Shown here piece after piece: positions 18,488-27,663 of a stretch of 64,000 nt of DNA. How positions within the stretch are numbered: position 1 is the first letter of the stretch; every line of letters begins with the position of its first letter. The translations under genes and the position numbers were made by a program. The stretch is from Phycisphaerae bacterium (GTDB lineage Bacteria > Planctomycetota > Phycisphaerae > Phycisphaerales > SM1A02), in contig JAEUIT010000015.1 of assembly GCA_016795035.1 (NCBI GenBank), positions 49,455 to 113,454 of the forward strand. The letters are read 5' to 3'. The notes beneath the pieces were generated by a model. The model was given only the letters and a program-made list of their open reading frames with translations, ran no database searches and was not told the DNA's origin.

Positions 18488-18651
18488 GTATCGGAGGCAC
18501 CTAGCGTTACATTTGCTCTCGCGAGGGTGAGGCACTAGGACGCGGTCTCCAACGTGGGAGCACTTCCGCGTGACGCCTACCCATCGCACCTCACGGCATC
18601 CGTGACCGAGCGTCAATCGTCGTCGCTCGGATCAGGATCCTCCCGCAGGCC

Positions 18652-19395
18652 TTAGGCCTTGCGACGGCGGCGAGCGGCGACGCCCGCGAGACCGAGGAGG
18701 GCGAGGACACCCGGAGCCGGCACGCGGACCTGGTCCTGCGATGCCGAGTTCACGAGGCCTTCGAGCGTCGAGAACTGCCAGCCACCATTGCCCAGCGAGG
18801 CATACATGGTGTCGTACCAGCCCTGGACGTCAGCCGAGGTGTTGACGCGGAGGGCGCCCATCGTGAGCGACATCTGCGACTTCACCGTGTTCTCATCGAC
18901 ACCGGTGAAGTTCTCGTGGCTGATTTCCCAGATGAGGATCGCAAAGGCGGCAGCCTTCGCGTTCGTGGCCGCACCCGTACCCTCGGGAACGATCGTGCCA
19001 GTGACCGGATCCGCCCAACGGGCGAAGAGGTCACGCATGATGTTCGCGGCGATCGTGCCCATCGGGCCCGGCGCCGGCGGAGCGGTCGGAGCGTTCTCGA
19101 TCTCGACGCACTGGAAGGTGTACGTGCTGCCGATGTTCAGCCCTTGGTAGAGCTGAATGCACCACGCGTTGAACACCTCGTTCGTGTCGTTGTCGAGCCA
19201 GCGGTGGTCGAACGCACGAGTGGAGTAGAACGGGCCGCTACCGGCCTGGTCCCACTGCGTCTGGGAGTTGTAAGAGACGGGTTGGAACTTACCGTAGTTG
19301 GTACCGAGGTAAGTCGCCGTCACGTTGGCGCTAGCCGCGGCGGCAATAGCCGTCGCAAGTCCAGCACCGAGTAGACCGACATGAAGCGAAGACAT
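18652..19395 (-). CDS. Secreted protein with PEP-CTERM-like (PAPG) sorting tail
   Basis: A 247-residue protein with an N-terminal signal peptide (LLGAGLATAIAAAASA). The mature domain is rich in Trp, Asn and aromatics. The C-terminal tail is VPAPGVLALLGLAGVAARRRRKA. That tail has the tripartite form of PEP-CTERM signals, with PAPG in place of Pro-Glu-Pro, as is usual in Phycisphaerae-like planctomycetes, and it predicts processing by an exosortase-type enzyme. The ATG at 19395 is preferred because GGAGAGAGAG ends two bases before it. The body contains the segment ANIMRDLFARWADPVTGTI and a Cys pair that may form a disulfide. The function is unknown. Base composition is slightly less GC-rich than the neighbours. 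Confidence 0.82.
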   Translation of the reverse strand: MSSLHVGLLGAGLATAIAAAASANVTATYLGTNYGKFQPVSYNSQTQWDQAGSGPFYSTRAFDHRWLDNDTNEVFNAWCIQLYQGLNIGSTYTFQCVEIENAPTAPPAPGPMGTIAANIMRDLFARWADPVTGTIVPEGTGAATNAKAAAFAILIWEISHENFTGVDENTVKSQMSLTMGALRVNTSADVQGWYDTMYASLGNGGWQFSTLEGLVNSASQDQVRVPAPGVLALLGLAGVAARRRRKA

Positions 19396-19414
19396 CACTC
19401 TCTCTCCGAATAAG

Positions 19415-19448
19415 GTGCCTCCGGGAATGCAACATCCCGGCCCTTTTT
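19415..19448. other. Hairpin in the leader of the PEP-CTERM-like gene
   Basis: CCGGGA-N8-TCCCGG, with a TTTTTC run on its plus-strand side. Read on the plus strand it resembles a weak terminator. Read on the minus strand it lies in the 5' leader about 30-50 bases before the ATG at 19395. It could shield the gene from antisense transcription or stabilise the leader. Confidence 0.4.
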
Positions 19449-19662
19449 CGGCCCTCGCTCCAATGGAGAAGATACTCCCTACCCGAGGTAGTGCAAGGAA
19501 CTCAGCGCAAAATTCTTCGTTTCGCCCCCGCCAGCGGGTTTTCTGACCCGGGAGGGCGTGCGCAGCGGACCACCGCCTGCCGCGGCCGGGCGTCGCCCAA
19601 GCCGAGACCGGTCGGTGCCGGAATTTGAAAATGGCAAACTCGCGCCAGACGGGCGCCCGCCG

Positions 19663-20904
19663 TCAGCGGCTAGCTTCAGCCTTCAGACGCTTGAGTCCGT
19701 TCACCAACGCATCGATGTGGGCGTCGGTGTGGGCCGCAGAGATCTGGACCCGAATGCGGGCGTGTCCCTCGGGAACAACCGGGTAGCCGAAGCCGATCGC
19801 GAAGACGCCGAAGTCGAGGAGACGCTTACTCATGGCAATCGCCTTGGCGGTGTCGTGGACGATGATCGGGCAGATCGCCGTCGGGCTCTCGAGGACCTCG
19901 AAGCCGGCCGACCGGATGCCCCGCCGGGCCTTCTCGACGTTCGACCGGAGCCGGTCGACGCGCTGCGGTTCGCGCATCAGGACTTCGATCGCCTTGTCTG
20001 CCGAGCAGGCGACGGTGCACGGGAGGGCGTTCGAGAAGAGCGTCGGCCGGCCGCGCTGAACAAGAAGGTCGATCCCCTGCCGACTGCCGGCGATGTAGCC
20101 GCCCGCACCGCCCCCGAGCGCCTTGCCGAGGGTGCCGGTGACGAAGTCGATCGCCGTCCCCTTCATCCCCCAGTGCTCATGGGTGCCGCGGCCGGTCTTT
20201 CCCATGACGCCGGTGCCGTGGCTGTCGTCAACCACCAGGAAGGCCCCGAACTCGTCGCAGATCCGGCGAAGCGCCGGGAGGTCGCCGATGTCGCCCTCCA
20301 TGCTGAAGACGCCGTCGGTCACGACCCAGCGCTGCCCGGTGATCTCGGGGTTCGCCTTGGCGTCGGCAAGCTTCTGACGCAACCCCTCCAGATCGCCGTG
20401 CTTGTAGACGGTCCGGTGGAGGCCCTTCTTGATCGACGCCGCCAAGCGGATGCCGTCGATGATCGACGCGTGGTTGAGTTCGTCGGAGATGATCAGGTCG
20501 CCCGGCTCGCAGAGGGTCGGGAAGATGGCCTCGTTCGCGTTCCAGCAGCTCGTGAAGGAGTAGGCCGCCTCGACGCCGTAGAACTCGGCGATGCGCGCCT
20601 CGAGGCGCTCGTGGCAGTCGAAAGTGCCGCAGATGAAGCGGACGCTCGCGGTGCCGGCGCCGTACTTTCGGATGCCTTCGATGCCCGCTTCGACCACCTC
20701 GGGGTGGTTCGCCAGTCCGAGGTAGTTGTTCGAGCAGAAGCACGCGACGTCGCCGTAGCCGCGAAGGCGGATGGTGGCGTCCATCGGGCCCTCGATCATC
20801 TGAAGCGCCTTCATCTGCCCCGAGTCGCGGAGCATCGTGAGGGTGTCGGCGGTCCGACGGGTGAAGGCATTCGAAGGCACGGCGGTGGCGGCGGTCGGGG
20901 TCAT
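19663..20904 (-). CDS. kbl: Glycine C-acetyltransferase (2-amino-3-ketobutyrate CoA ligase)
   Basis: A 413-residue alpha-oxoamine synthase with a PLP fold. Conserved pieces include CFCSNNYLGLANHPEVVEAG, ICGTFDCHERLE, DELNHASIIDGIRL, VVTDGVFSMEGDIGDLPAL, VDDSHGTGVMG and the PLP-lysine site TGTLGKALGGGAGGY. It cleaves 2-amino-3-ketobutyrate with CoA to glycine and acetyl-CoA. The open frame extends well upstream, but the ATG at 20904 gives the family N-terminus and lies 41 bases after the tdh stop. Together with tdh it forms the two-step threonine-to-glycine pathway. The plus-strand frame over the same DNA is a GC-bias shadow. Confidence 0.96.
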   Translation of the reverse strand: MTPTAATAVPSNAFTRRTADTLTMLRDSGQMKALQMIEGPMDATIRLRGYGDVACFCSNNYLGLANHPEVVEAGIEGIRKYGAGTASVRFICGTFDCHERLEARIAEFYGVEAAYSFTSCWNANEAIFPTLCEPGDLIISDELNHASIIDGIRLAASIKKGLHRTVYKHGDLEGLRQKLADAKANPEITGQRWVVTDGVFSMEGDIGDLPALRRICDEFGAFLVVDDSHGTGVMGKTGRGTHEHWGMKGTAIDFVTGTLGKALGGGAGGYIAGSRQGIDLLVQRGRPTLFSNALPCTVACSADKAIEVLMREPQRVDRLRSNVEKARRGIRSAGFEVLESPTAICPIIVHDTAKAIAMSKRLLDFGVFAIGFGYPVVPEGHARIRVQISAAHTDAHIDALVNGLKRLKAEASR

Positions 20905-20945
20905 GGAAGCCTCGGAGATTCGAGTCGGGCGTCGGGAGCGGGCGT

Positions 20946-22019
20946 TCAGCGGTAGCGGGCGCGGATGCGGGGCACGAGGTACTCCTCGAACGCCGACTTC
21001 AAGGTGTGCGCCGGCGTCCAGCCCCAGTCGCGGCGGGCGGCGGAGTCGTCGATGTCCTCCGGCCAACTGTCGACGATCGACTGCCGCTGGAGATCGGGGT
21101 TGAAGGTGATCTGGGCGCCGGGGAACGCCCCGCGGACCAAGTTCGCGAAGTCCTCGGCGGACGGGCTGAACGAGGTCACGTTGTAGACCATCCGGGTCAG
21201 CTTCTCGGCCGGGGCGTCGATCAGGCGGAGGACCGCGTCGATCGCTTCGGGCATCGTCATGAAGGGGATCTTGGCGTCGGGGCGGACGAAGCAGGCGTAC
21301 GGCTTGCCCGCAGCACCCGCGTGGATCATCTCGGGGCCGTAATCGCTGGTCCCGCCCGAAGGCACGGTGTCCGCCGAGATGATGCCGGGGAAGCGGATCG
21401 ACCGGAAGTCGATCGGCCGGTCGAGCCGGTCCTTGGCGAGCTTCTTGTAGTGGTTCGCGTAGTAGTTTCCGAGGAGCTCGCCCTCGCGCTTGTTCACGCC
21501 GTACATCGTGTGGGCCTCGAGGAATTGATCCTCGGAGACCGTCCCTGCGGCCCGCTTCGTGGCGAGATTGGGGAGGCCGTAGGCGGCGATCGAACTCGGG
21601 AAGAAGAACTTCACCCGCTGGCCGTGGCTGCGGGCCTCGTCGGCCGCGAGGCGGAGGAGGTTGACGGTGCCGACGACGTTGACCTGGTGGGCCGTCTCCG
21701 GCACATACTCCCCGCGGGTCGAGAGAAGCGCCGCCAAGTGGAAGATCTCGACGATCTCGTACTGGGCCTGGAGCCGGTCGATCAGCGACCGGTCGCAGAT
21801 ATCCCCCACCGCAACCTGGTGGACGTGCTTCCGGCTGGCGTCGTCCAGCTCCCGCACGTCGATCGCCACGACGTGCAGGTCGGAGCGCTTGGCCCGCTTC
21901 GAGAGTTCGGCGAGGAGGCCGTGCCCCATCTCGCCGCCGGCGCCAGTGACGAGGACGGCGAGCGGACGACGGGCACCGCTCGGGGAGGGTGACGGGGCGA
22001 CGGGAGACGAGTCGGACAC
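20946..22019 (-). CDS. tdh: L-threonine 3-dehydrogenase, SDR (epimerase-like) type
   Basis: A 357-residue extended SDR protein. The NAD-binding motif is VLVTGAGGEMGHGLL and the active-site residues lie in FFPSSIAAYG and YGVNKREGE (YxxxK). The substrate segment includes FRSIRFPGIISADTVPSGGT, which is characteristic of SDR-type threonine dehydrogenases rather than sugar epimerases. The start is a GTG. It oxidises L-threonine to 2-amino-3-ketobutyrate, the substrate of the downstream kbl product. The pairing settles the choice between threonine dehydrogenase and UDP-sugar epimerase. The N-terminal 18 residues are a Ser/Pro-rich extension. Confidence 0.93.
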   Translation of the reverse strand: MSDSSPVAPSPSPSGARRPLAVLVTGAGGEMGHGLLAELSKRAKRSDLHVVAIDVRELDDASRKHVHQVAVGDICDRSLIDRLQAQYEIVEIFHLAALLSTRGEYVPETAHQVNVVGTVNLLRLAADEARSHGQRVKFFFPSSIAAYGLPNLATKRAAGTVSEDQFLEAHTMYGVNKREGELLGNYYANHYKKLAKDRLDRPIDFRSIRFPGIISADTVPSGGTSDYGPEMIHAGAAGKPYACFVRPDAKIPFMTMPEAIDAVLRLIDAPAEKLTRMVYNVTSFSPSAEDFANLVRGAFPGAQITFNPDLQRQSIVDSWPEDIDDSAARRDWGWTPAHTLKSAFEEYLVPRIRARYR

Positions 22020-22165
22020 GGGGTGGTGCCTGCGAGTGAAGGACGTGGAATGACGGCGGGCGGCGAGAACGATCGCCCCCTCCCGCGCCGTCGATCCCCG
22101 TCGAGGGGGATGCGGCGAAAGGTCGCGGAGTGTACCGAGCGAGATGACGGATTTGCCCGCGCGGA

Positions 22166-23095
22166 CTACGCCGCCGAGCAGCCGAGCGACTCAAGGAGAC
22201 GCCTCGTCGCGCGAATGCCGTCGGCTTCGCCCAAGCGGCGCCCCTCGTACTCGATGCCAATCCAGCCCTGATAGCCGGCGTCCTTCACGATGCCGAGCAT
22301 CCTGGGGTAGTCGATCGTCGTTTCCATGCCGTCCGGGGCGAAGTCGTAACTCTTCGCGCTCACCGCCCTCGCGAGCGGCATGAGCGCGGCGACGCCGGCG
22401 TAGCGATCACACCAGTCGCGTTCGCTCCGCCGAAAGTTGCCGAAGTCGGGAAGCGCGCCGACGTTCGGCCGCTGCGCCGCGCGGAGCGTGTTCGCGAGCC
22501 ACACGCCGTCCGAACTCTGCCCGCCGTGATTCTCGACGATCACGTTCAGGTTGAGCGGCTTGGCGCGGTCGGCGAGCGCGGCGAGGCCGTCGGCGAGGAG
22601 ACGCTCCTGTTCGCTCGGGGAACCCGCGCTCTGGGCGTTCACGCGAATGGAGTGGCACCCGAGCGCGGCTGCAACGTGGAGCCAGCGCTCGTGTCGGCGC
22701 ACCGCCTCGGCGCGTTCGGCGGCGTCGGGCGCGCCGAGCATGCCTTCGCCGTCGCACATGATGAGGAGGCTCTGCACGCCCTCGCCCTCCGCGCGGCGGC
22801 GGAGTTCGGCGATCCATGCGTCGCCCGCGAGATCGCGATAGAACGCGTTGACGTACTCCGCGCCGCCGATGCCGTAGCCGCGCGCCGCCTTCGGGAAGTC
22901 GAGCGGGTCGAGCGTGCCTTCGAAGAGCGCGCGGTGGAGCGACCACTGCGCGAGCGAGATGCGCCACGGCGCGGTCGCGGGCCGCGCGAGCGACAGCGCC
23001 GGCAGCGTCGCGCATGCGGCGGCGGCGGCGGCACCATGGACGAGAAACGAACGGCGCGAGACGACGGGTGGCGTGGGCACGGTGCGAGGTTGCAT
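22166..23095 (-). CDS. Tat-exported sugar phosphate isomerase/epimerase-like TIM-barrel protein
   Basis: A 309-residue protein with a twin-arginine signal (VVSRRSFLVHGAAAAAACAT, cleavage near residue 38) followed by an AP-endonuclease-2/xylose-isomerase-like TIM barrel. Visible barrel motifs are WSLHRALFEG, SLLIMCDGEGMLG, IRVNAQSAG, NVIVENHGGQSSDG, GALPDFGNF and GWIGIEYEGRRLGEADG. The Glu, Asp, His and Glu residues at strand ends match the metal-binding pattern of the family. Such exported isomerase-like proteins are abundant in planctomycetes and are assumed to act on sugars or polyols in the periplasm. The substrate is unknown. Confidence 0.88.
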   Translation of the reverse strand: MQPRTVPTPPVVSRRSFLVHGAAAAAACATLPALSLARPATAPWRISLAQWSLHRALFEGTLDPLDFPKAARGYGIGGAEYVNAFYRDLAGDAWIAELRRRAEGEGVQSLLIMCDGEGMLGAPDAAERAEAVRRHERWLHVAAALGCHSIRVNAQSAGSPSEQERLLADGLAALADRAKPLNLNVIVENHGGQSSDGVWLANTLRAAQRPNVGALPDFGNFRRSERDWCDRYAGVAALMPLARAVSAKSYDFAPDGMETTIDYPRMLGIVKDAGYQGWIGIEYEGRRLGEADGIRATRRLLESLGCSAA

Positions 23096-23146
23096 GAATC
23101 GACGGGGAAGGACGGGGACGGAGGGAACGGCGTTCCGACGGGAGAT

Positions 23147-23986
23147 TCAGGCGTCGCGGCGCAGGCCGCGTCGCTCGGCTATGGCGACGTGCTTCATCAG
23201 CGTTGCAGCCGCGACTCCGCCTGCAACGGCGAGGCCGCGCCAGCCGTCGCGAAAGCCCTGCTTGAGCACATACTGCTTGAGAAATGCGGCACCTGGACGC
23301 ACCGCGATGTCGAGAAGGCCGCCGCCATGCGCGAGCGTGTCGGCGTCGGCCGCGATTCGGGCATAGCCGACCTGCCGACGAAGCATGTCGTCGACGTCCT
23401 TCCACGAGTCGTGGAGCAGGTCGCCCGGGAGATCGGCGACCGCCCCGTCGACGTCGACGCGGTCGTGCGGCGGCGTGCCGGCGACCTTCGCCCGACTCGG
23501 CCGAAAGAGCCGGAGCCGCCATTCGGGCTGAAAGGTGTGGCGAAGCGGCCGGCCGCCGAAGACGAGCCGTCGATTCACGCGGTAGCCGGCGGGCGCGGCG
23601 GCGCCCGGCGCGAGCGCCTCGCGGATCGCGCGGGCGAGGTCGGGCGAGACGATCTCGTCGGAATCGAGGAGGAGGACCCACTCGGCGCCCGCGCAGGCGT
23701 CGATCGCGAACTGCTTCTGCGCCACATGACCGGCCCACGCGCGGCGGATCACCTCGACCTTGAGCGACTCGGCGAGTTCGACCGAACCGTCGCGCGAGCC
23801 GCTGTCGACCGCGACCACGCGCCCGGCGAGCGCGACGGCGGCGCGGAGGACGGGCTCGAGCGTGCGCATGCTGTCGCACATCGTGAGCGCGACCGCGAGC
23901 GATGCGACGGGAGCGCCGGCGACGGGGCTCGCGCCGGCGCGAACGGCGCCGTCGGGGGCCGCGGGGATGCCCGTCGAGGAGGCCAT
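23147..23986 (-). CDS. Family 2 glycosyltransferase, WaaE/KdtX-like
   Basis: A 279-residue GT-A fold enzyme. VALTMCDSMRTLEPVLRAAV opens the domain, and VVAVDSGSRDGSVELAE is the nucleotide-sugar motif. VIRRAWAGHVAQKQFAIDAC and WVLLLDSDEIVSPDLA (the DSD metal motif) follow. HTFQPEWRLRLFRPSRAKVA and the PPHDRVDVDG segment are typical of the lipopolysaccharide-core WaaE subgroup. The ATG at 23986 is chosen because upstream residues belong to the antisense of the acylase gene. The role is probably in surface glycan or LPS-core assembly, without N-terminal membrane anchoring. It is divergent from the acylase gene, 81 bases apart. Confidence 0.88.
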   Translation of the reverse strand: MASSTGIPAAPDGAVRAGASPVAGAPVASLAVALTMCDSMRTLEPVLRAAVALAGRVVAVDSGSRDGSVELAESLKVEVIRRAWAGHVAQKQFAIDACAGAEWVLLLDSDEIVSPDLARAIREALAPGAAAPAGYRVNRRLVFGGRPLRHTFQPEWRLRLFRPSRAKVAGTPPHDRVDVDGAVADLPGDLLHDSWKDVDDMLRRQVGYARIAADADTLAHGGGLLDIAVRPGAAFLKQYVLKQGFRDGWRGLAVAGGVAAATLMKHVAIAERRGLRRDA

Positions 23987-24067
23987 GGCGCGATCGTAAC
24001 AGCGATGGCGTGCGCGACCGTTCGATGCCGTGCGTTCCGACGCGCGTGGTGCGGTTACCGTTTCGCG

Positions 24068-27000
24068 ATGCACGCCACCGACCACACCGGCCGTCCCATC
24101 GACGCTCCCGAATGCGCGCGACCCGTCCGCGTGGGCCTCGGCGCGCCGCCCGCGGCCCGCGCCCGATCGCTCGTCGCCGCGCGGCTCGCGTCGTGCGGCC
24201 TGCTGGTCGTGACGGCGCAGGGCTGGACGCAGGCGACGACGGCGCCCGCCGCGCGCGCGCCCGACGCGCCGTCGGCGGTGGCGCCCCCTACCGCCACCGC
24301 GCTTCCGCTCGCCGGCCTTTCCGCGCCGGCGCGAGTCTCCTTCGACGCGTTCGACATTCCGCTCGTCGAGACGGCGACCTTCGAGGACGCGCTCCGCGTC
24401 GAGGGATTCCTCCATGCCCGCAATCGCTTCGCGCAGATGGACCTCATGCGCCGGCATGCCGCGGGCGAACTGTGCGAGCTCGTCGGACCGCTCTCGGTCT
24501 CGATCGATACGCCGAGGGCACGACTGCAACTCCGAAAGGTCGCGAAGGCCTCGGTCGACCGGCTGAGCGCCGACGAGCGGCGATTGCTCGACGCCTATGT
24601 CGACGGCGTGAACCAGGGGCTGCGTTCGTTGCCGAAGGTGCCCGCCGAGTACGCGCTCCTCCAGCTCGTGCCCGCGCCGTGGACCGCGGAGGACACGATC
24701 CTCGTCGCCCTCTCGATGTGTTCGATGCTGAATGACACCGCCCGCATCGAAACCTCGGTCGGCGTTGCAGCCGCCGCGCTGCCGCCGGAACTGTTCGCGT
24801 ATCTCGCGACCCCCTACTCGAGCGTCGACTGCCCGGTGGTGCCCGACGCCACGCCGTTCACGCCCCCGCCGATTCCCGGTCCCGGCGTGCTCGACACGCG
24901 GAATCGCCCCGCCGCCGCGACGAACGACGCGAGCGCGACGACGAAGAAGGACGAGACGCGCGGCGGCCCATCCGATGCGACGTCGGACCAGACGAAGGAC
25001 CAGACCAAGGGCCAGACGAAGGGCCAGACCAGGGGCCAGACCAAGGACCAGAAGAAAGGTCCCGCGAAGGACGATTCGACGGACAAGACTAAGGGTCAGA
25101 CGACCAGCGGGACGCCGGGCGCACACGCGCCGACGAGTGCAACCACGAACGGAGCGACGGGTACCGCCGATGACGGTCTCGCGCTGGCTGCAACGTGGAG
25201 CGTCGAGGCGTCGGTCGATCTCGAAGGGGCGCGAACCGCCGCCCTCGCGCGCCTCGACCAGATCGCCGAGGGAGTTCGCGCCGGCTCGAACGGCTGGGTC
25301 GTGAGCGGCGCGCATACGCCGCACGGCGTCGCGATCCTCGCGAACGACATGCATCTCCCGATCACGGCGCCGCCGATCTGGTATCGCGCGTCGTTCGTCT
25401 ATACGGAGGGCGGCGAGCGGCGGACGCTCGACGGTCTCACGCTTGCGGGCGTTCCGGGACTCGTCACCGGCTCGAACGGACGCGTCGCATGGGGCTTCAC
25501 GAACGTCGAGGGCGACTTCATCGACTTCGTCGTCATCGAGCCCGATCCGAACGATCCGACGAAGTACCTCGTCCCGGGCGGAAGCGAGCCGTTCGTCGTC
25601 GAGAAGGTGACGCTCAAGCCGCGCGCCGTGCCCGCCCAGAAGATCGAGGTCCGACGCACGCGCTACGGTCCGATCGTCGGCAACGACCCGAGCGGCCGCC
25701 CCATCGCGCTTCGTTGGACGGCGCTCGACGACGGCTCCATCAACCTCGCCACGCTCGACCTCGCCAACGCGAAGGACGTTCCGAGCGCGCTTGACATCGC
25801 CGCGCGCTGGCGCGGTCCCCAGCAGAACGTGATGGTCGCCGGCGCCGACGGTCGCATCGGATGGACGATCTCGGGGGCACTCCCCGTCCGCACGGGATAT
25901 AGCGGCGCGACGCCGGTCTCGTGGGCGGACGGCACCCGCGGTTGGGTCGGCTACGTCGACGACGACATCGCCACCGCGCCTTCTTCCGACGGCGCGCCCG
26001 CGACTGCCCGGCCAGCGCGGCCGCGCGTGGTCGATCCCGCCGACGGGTTCGTCGTCACCGCCAACCAGCGCACCGTACCGATCGACGTTGCAGCCTCGAT
26101 CGGGACGCTCTGGGCCGCGCCCGACCGCGCCGACCGCATCCGCGACCTCCTCGTGGAGCGCGCGGCCGAGGAGCGACGCGGATCTCCCGGCAGGATCGAC
26201 GAGGCGACGTGCGCCGCGATCCAGCTCGACACCGCCGTCCCGGTTCTCGTGCGTTGGCGCGACGCGATCACGCCGATCCTCGCCGCCGCCGGCGCCGAGG
26301 TCGCGGCCGACGGCGCGCCGACCGATCGCGCTCGGCGCCTCGCCGCGATCGCCGGCACACTGGGCGCGTGGAACGGCCGCGCCGACACGACGGAGACCGC
26401 CGTCGGACTCGCCGACGGCATCCGACGCCGCGTGCGACGTGCGATCCTTGCGGGAATCGCCGAGGCCGCGATCGCCTCCATGACGCCACCTCCGAGCGAC
26501 GCGGCGCGGACGAATCTCCTCGACACCATCAGCCGCCTGCCCGCGCAGGACGAGAGTCTTCTTCGCATCGTTCGCGATCAGCCGGTTCACCTCCTTCCCG
26601 CGTCCGCCGCGTCCTGGAGCGCCGTCATCGAGCAGGCAGCCCTCGAGAGCGCCGCAAGCATGCGGAAAAATGACGAGCTCATTCCGTGGGGTCGGCTCAA
26701 CGTGTCGGACTTCGGCCATCCGCTCGCCCAAGCGATTCCGGCGCTCGCGTCGCGCTTCATGCTTCCGACGCACGAGCAGCCCGGCCACCCCGGCGCCGTC
26801 CGCGTGGCCACGCCGACCTTCTCCGCAAGCGCCCGCATGGTGGTCGCGCCAGGCCGAGAGTCGGACGGCCTGATGCAGATGCCGGGCGGCCAATCGGGCG
26901 ATCCCGGAAGCCCGCACTGGGCCGACCAACATGCGGCGTGGCGCGACGGTCGTCCGCAGCCACTTCGCCCTGGGCCGGCCGTCGCGATCCTTGAACTCAC

Positions 27001-27121
27001 GCCAACGGTCGACGCGCCAACCGACGCGAAGTCCGCACCCGACACCGGTTCCAAGACTGAGTCCAAGACTGAGTCCAAGACTGAGTCCAAGACGCAATCC
27101 AACTCCAAATCCAAGACCTAA
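24068..27121 (+). CDS. Penicillin acylase family N-terminal-nucleophile hydrolase
   Basis: A 1017-residue precursor with an N-terminal hydrophobic segment (SLVAARLASCGLLVVTA) consistent with export. The family motif AGSNGWVVSGAHT places the nucleophile at Ser407, which should be exposed by autocatalytic cleavage. ANDMHLPITAPPIWYRASFV, GFTNVEGDFIDFV and LTLAGVPGLVTGSNGRVAWG are also family-typical. The precursor has two odd features. One is a Lys/Gln/Thr repeat linker at about residues 306-345, within the spacer that would be removed. The other is a C-terminal tail of TESK repeats. The family hydrolyses amides such as beta-lactams or acyl-homoserine lactones; the substrate here is unknown. The start is not supported by a strong ribosome-binding site. 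Confidence 0.9.
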   Translation: MHATDHTGRPIDAPECARPVRVGLGAPPAARARSLVAARLASCGLLVVTAQGWTQATTAPAARAPDAPSAVAPPTATALPLAGLSAPARVSFDAFDIPLVETATFEDALRVEGFLHARNRFAQMDLMRRHAAGELCELVGPLSVSIDTPRARLQLRKVAKASVDRLSADERRLLDAYVDGVNQGLRSLPKVPAEYALLQLVPAPWTAEDTILVALSMCSMLNDTARIETSVGVAAAALPPELFAYLATPYSSVDCPVVPDATPFTPPPIPGPGVLDTRNRPAAATNDASATTKKDETRGGPSDATSDQTKDQTKGQTKGQTRGQTKDQKKGPAKDDSTDKTKGQTTSGTPGAHAPTSATTNGATGTADDGLALAATWSVEASVDLEGARTAALARLDQIAEGVRAGSNGWVVSGAHTPHGVAILANDMHLPITAPPIWYRASFVYTEGGERRTLDGLTLAGVPGLVTGSNGRVAWGFTNVEGDFIDFVVIEPDPNDPTKYLVPGGSEPFVVEKVTLKPRAVPAQKIEVRRTRYGPIVGNDPSGRPIALRWTALDDGSINLATLDLANAKDVPSALDIAARWRGPQQNVMVAGADGRIGWTISGALPVRTGYSGATPVSWADGTRGWVGYVDDDIATAPSSDGAPATARPARPRVVDPADGFVVTANQRTVPIDVAASIGTLWAAPDRADRIRDLLVERAAEERRGSPGRIDEATCAAIQLDTAVPVLVRWRDAITPILAAAGAEVAADGAPTDRARRLAAIAGTLGAWNGRADTTETAVGLADGIRRRVRRAILAGIAEAAIASMTPPPSDAARTNLLDTISRLPAQDESLLRIVRDQPVHLLPASAASWSAVIEQAALESAASMRKNDELIPWGRLNVSDFGHPLAQAIPALASRFMLPTHEQPGHPGAVRVATPTFSASARMVVAPGRESDGLMQMPGGQSGDPGSPHWADQHAAWRDGRPQPLRPGPAVAILELTPTVDAPTDAKSAPDTGSKTESKTESKTESKTQSNSKSKT
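24985..25100. repeat. Tandem 15-base repeats in the acylase linker
   Basis: Units of the form GGCCAGACCAAG and GACCAGACGAAG repeat seven or more times and encode DQTKGQTKGQTRGQTKDQKK. The repeat lies before the nucleophile Ser407, in the expected spacer peptide. Confidence 0.85.
27048..27121. repeat. Tandem 12-base repeats at the acylase C-terminus
   Basis: TCCAAGACTGAG is repeated four times with degenerate copies after it. It encodes SKTESKTESKTESKTQSNSK up to the stop codon. Degenerate TCCAAG units continue past the stop to about 27180. Confidence 0.85.
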
Positions 27122-27663
27122 TCCAAGGCCGCTCCCGACTCCGCCCCCGAGTCCCCCCAAATCCGCCGCGAAATCCCCAGCCTAGTCCGCCGCTACGACC
27201 GCTCTCACAACCGACGCGAAGCGCGCCGACCCGTTCGGTCCGACGCCTGACTCGAAGGCCGACGCGACGAGCAGCCCGCGCTCAGATGAGTGCGCGAGCG
27301 CGAAACTCCGCGGGGAAGGCGTCCGCTGTCGTCTCGCCGGTTTGTCGGGTGCGGCCCTCTGATGGTCCTTTCGCCGGCAGGTCGTGCCGACCGCGCATGC
27401 CTCGTCGTCGCAGCGCCTCCAAGAGCTCGTCGGCGGGCCGCGGACGAACGTGCGGACGGCCGCGTGCACGATCGCGTGTGCGCCCCCCGCCGCCGGTGAC
27501 GCGTGTCGGGAGGGACGCTCCCGACACGCATCGCCGCGCGGCGCAGCGACTCCGTCGCGCGCCGCCTCCGACAGCGGCGCGCGGGGATCGCGCTGCGAAC
27601 GCTCGCGTGCGTCAGGCGCGAGCGTGCGCGCAGGGCTTCACGAACGGCGGTCGCAGGCGTCGA
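27122..27663. other. Convergent intergenic spacer, no gene seen
   Basis: 540 bases between the convergent acylase and lipoprotein genes. The first 60 bases are degenerate continuation of the TCCAAG repeat. The only clear structure is the hairpin at 27501-27529. Open frames here are short and of low-complexity Arg/Ala type. Confidence 0.5.
27501..27529. terminator. Perfect 12-base-pair hairpin between convergent genes
   Basis: GCGTGTCGGGAG-GGACG-CTCCCGACACGC. It has no T-tract but lies between two convergent genes, so a bidirectional terminator is likely. Confidence 0.6.

Noticed and set aside
22526..24067. Long plus-strand frame leading into the acylase gene
   Set aside because: It is antisense to the TIM-barrel and glycosyltransferase genes, both with clear motifs, and has low-complexity Arg/Ala content.
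23987..27160. Minus-strand frame upstream of and fused to the glycosyltransferase
   Set aside because: It is antisense to the acylase gene; the glycosyltransferase begins at the ATG at 23986.
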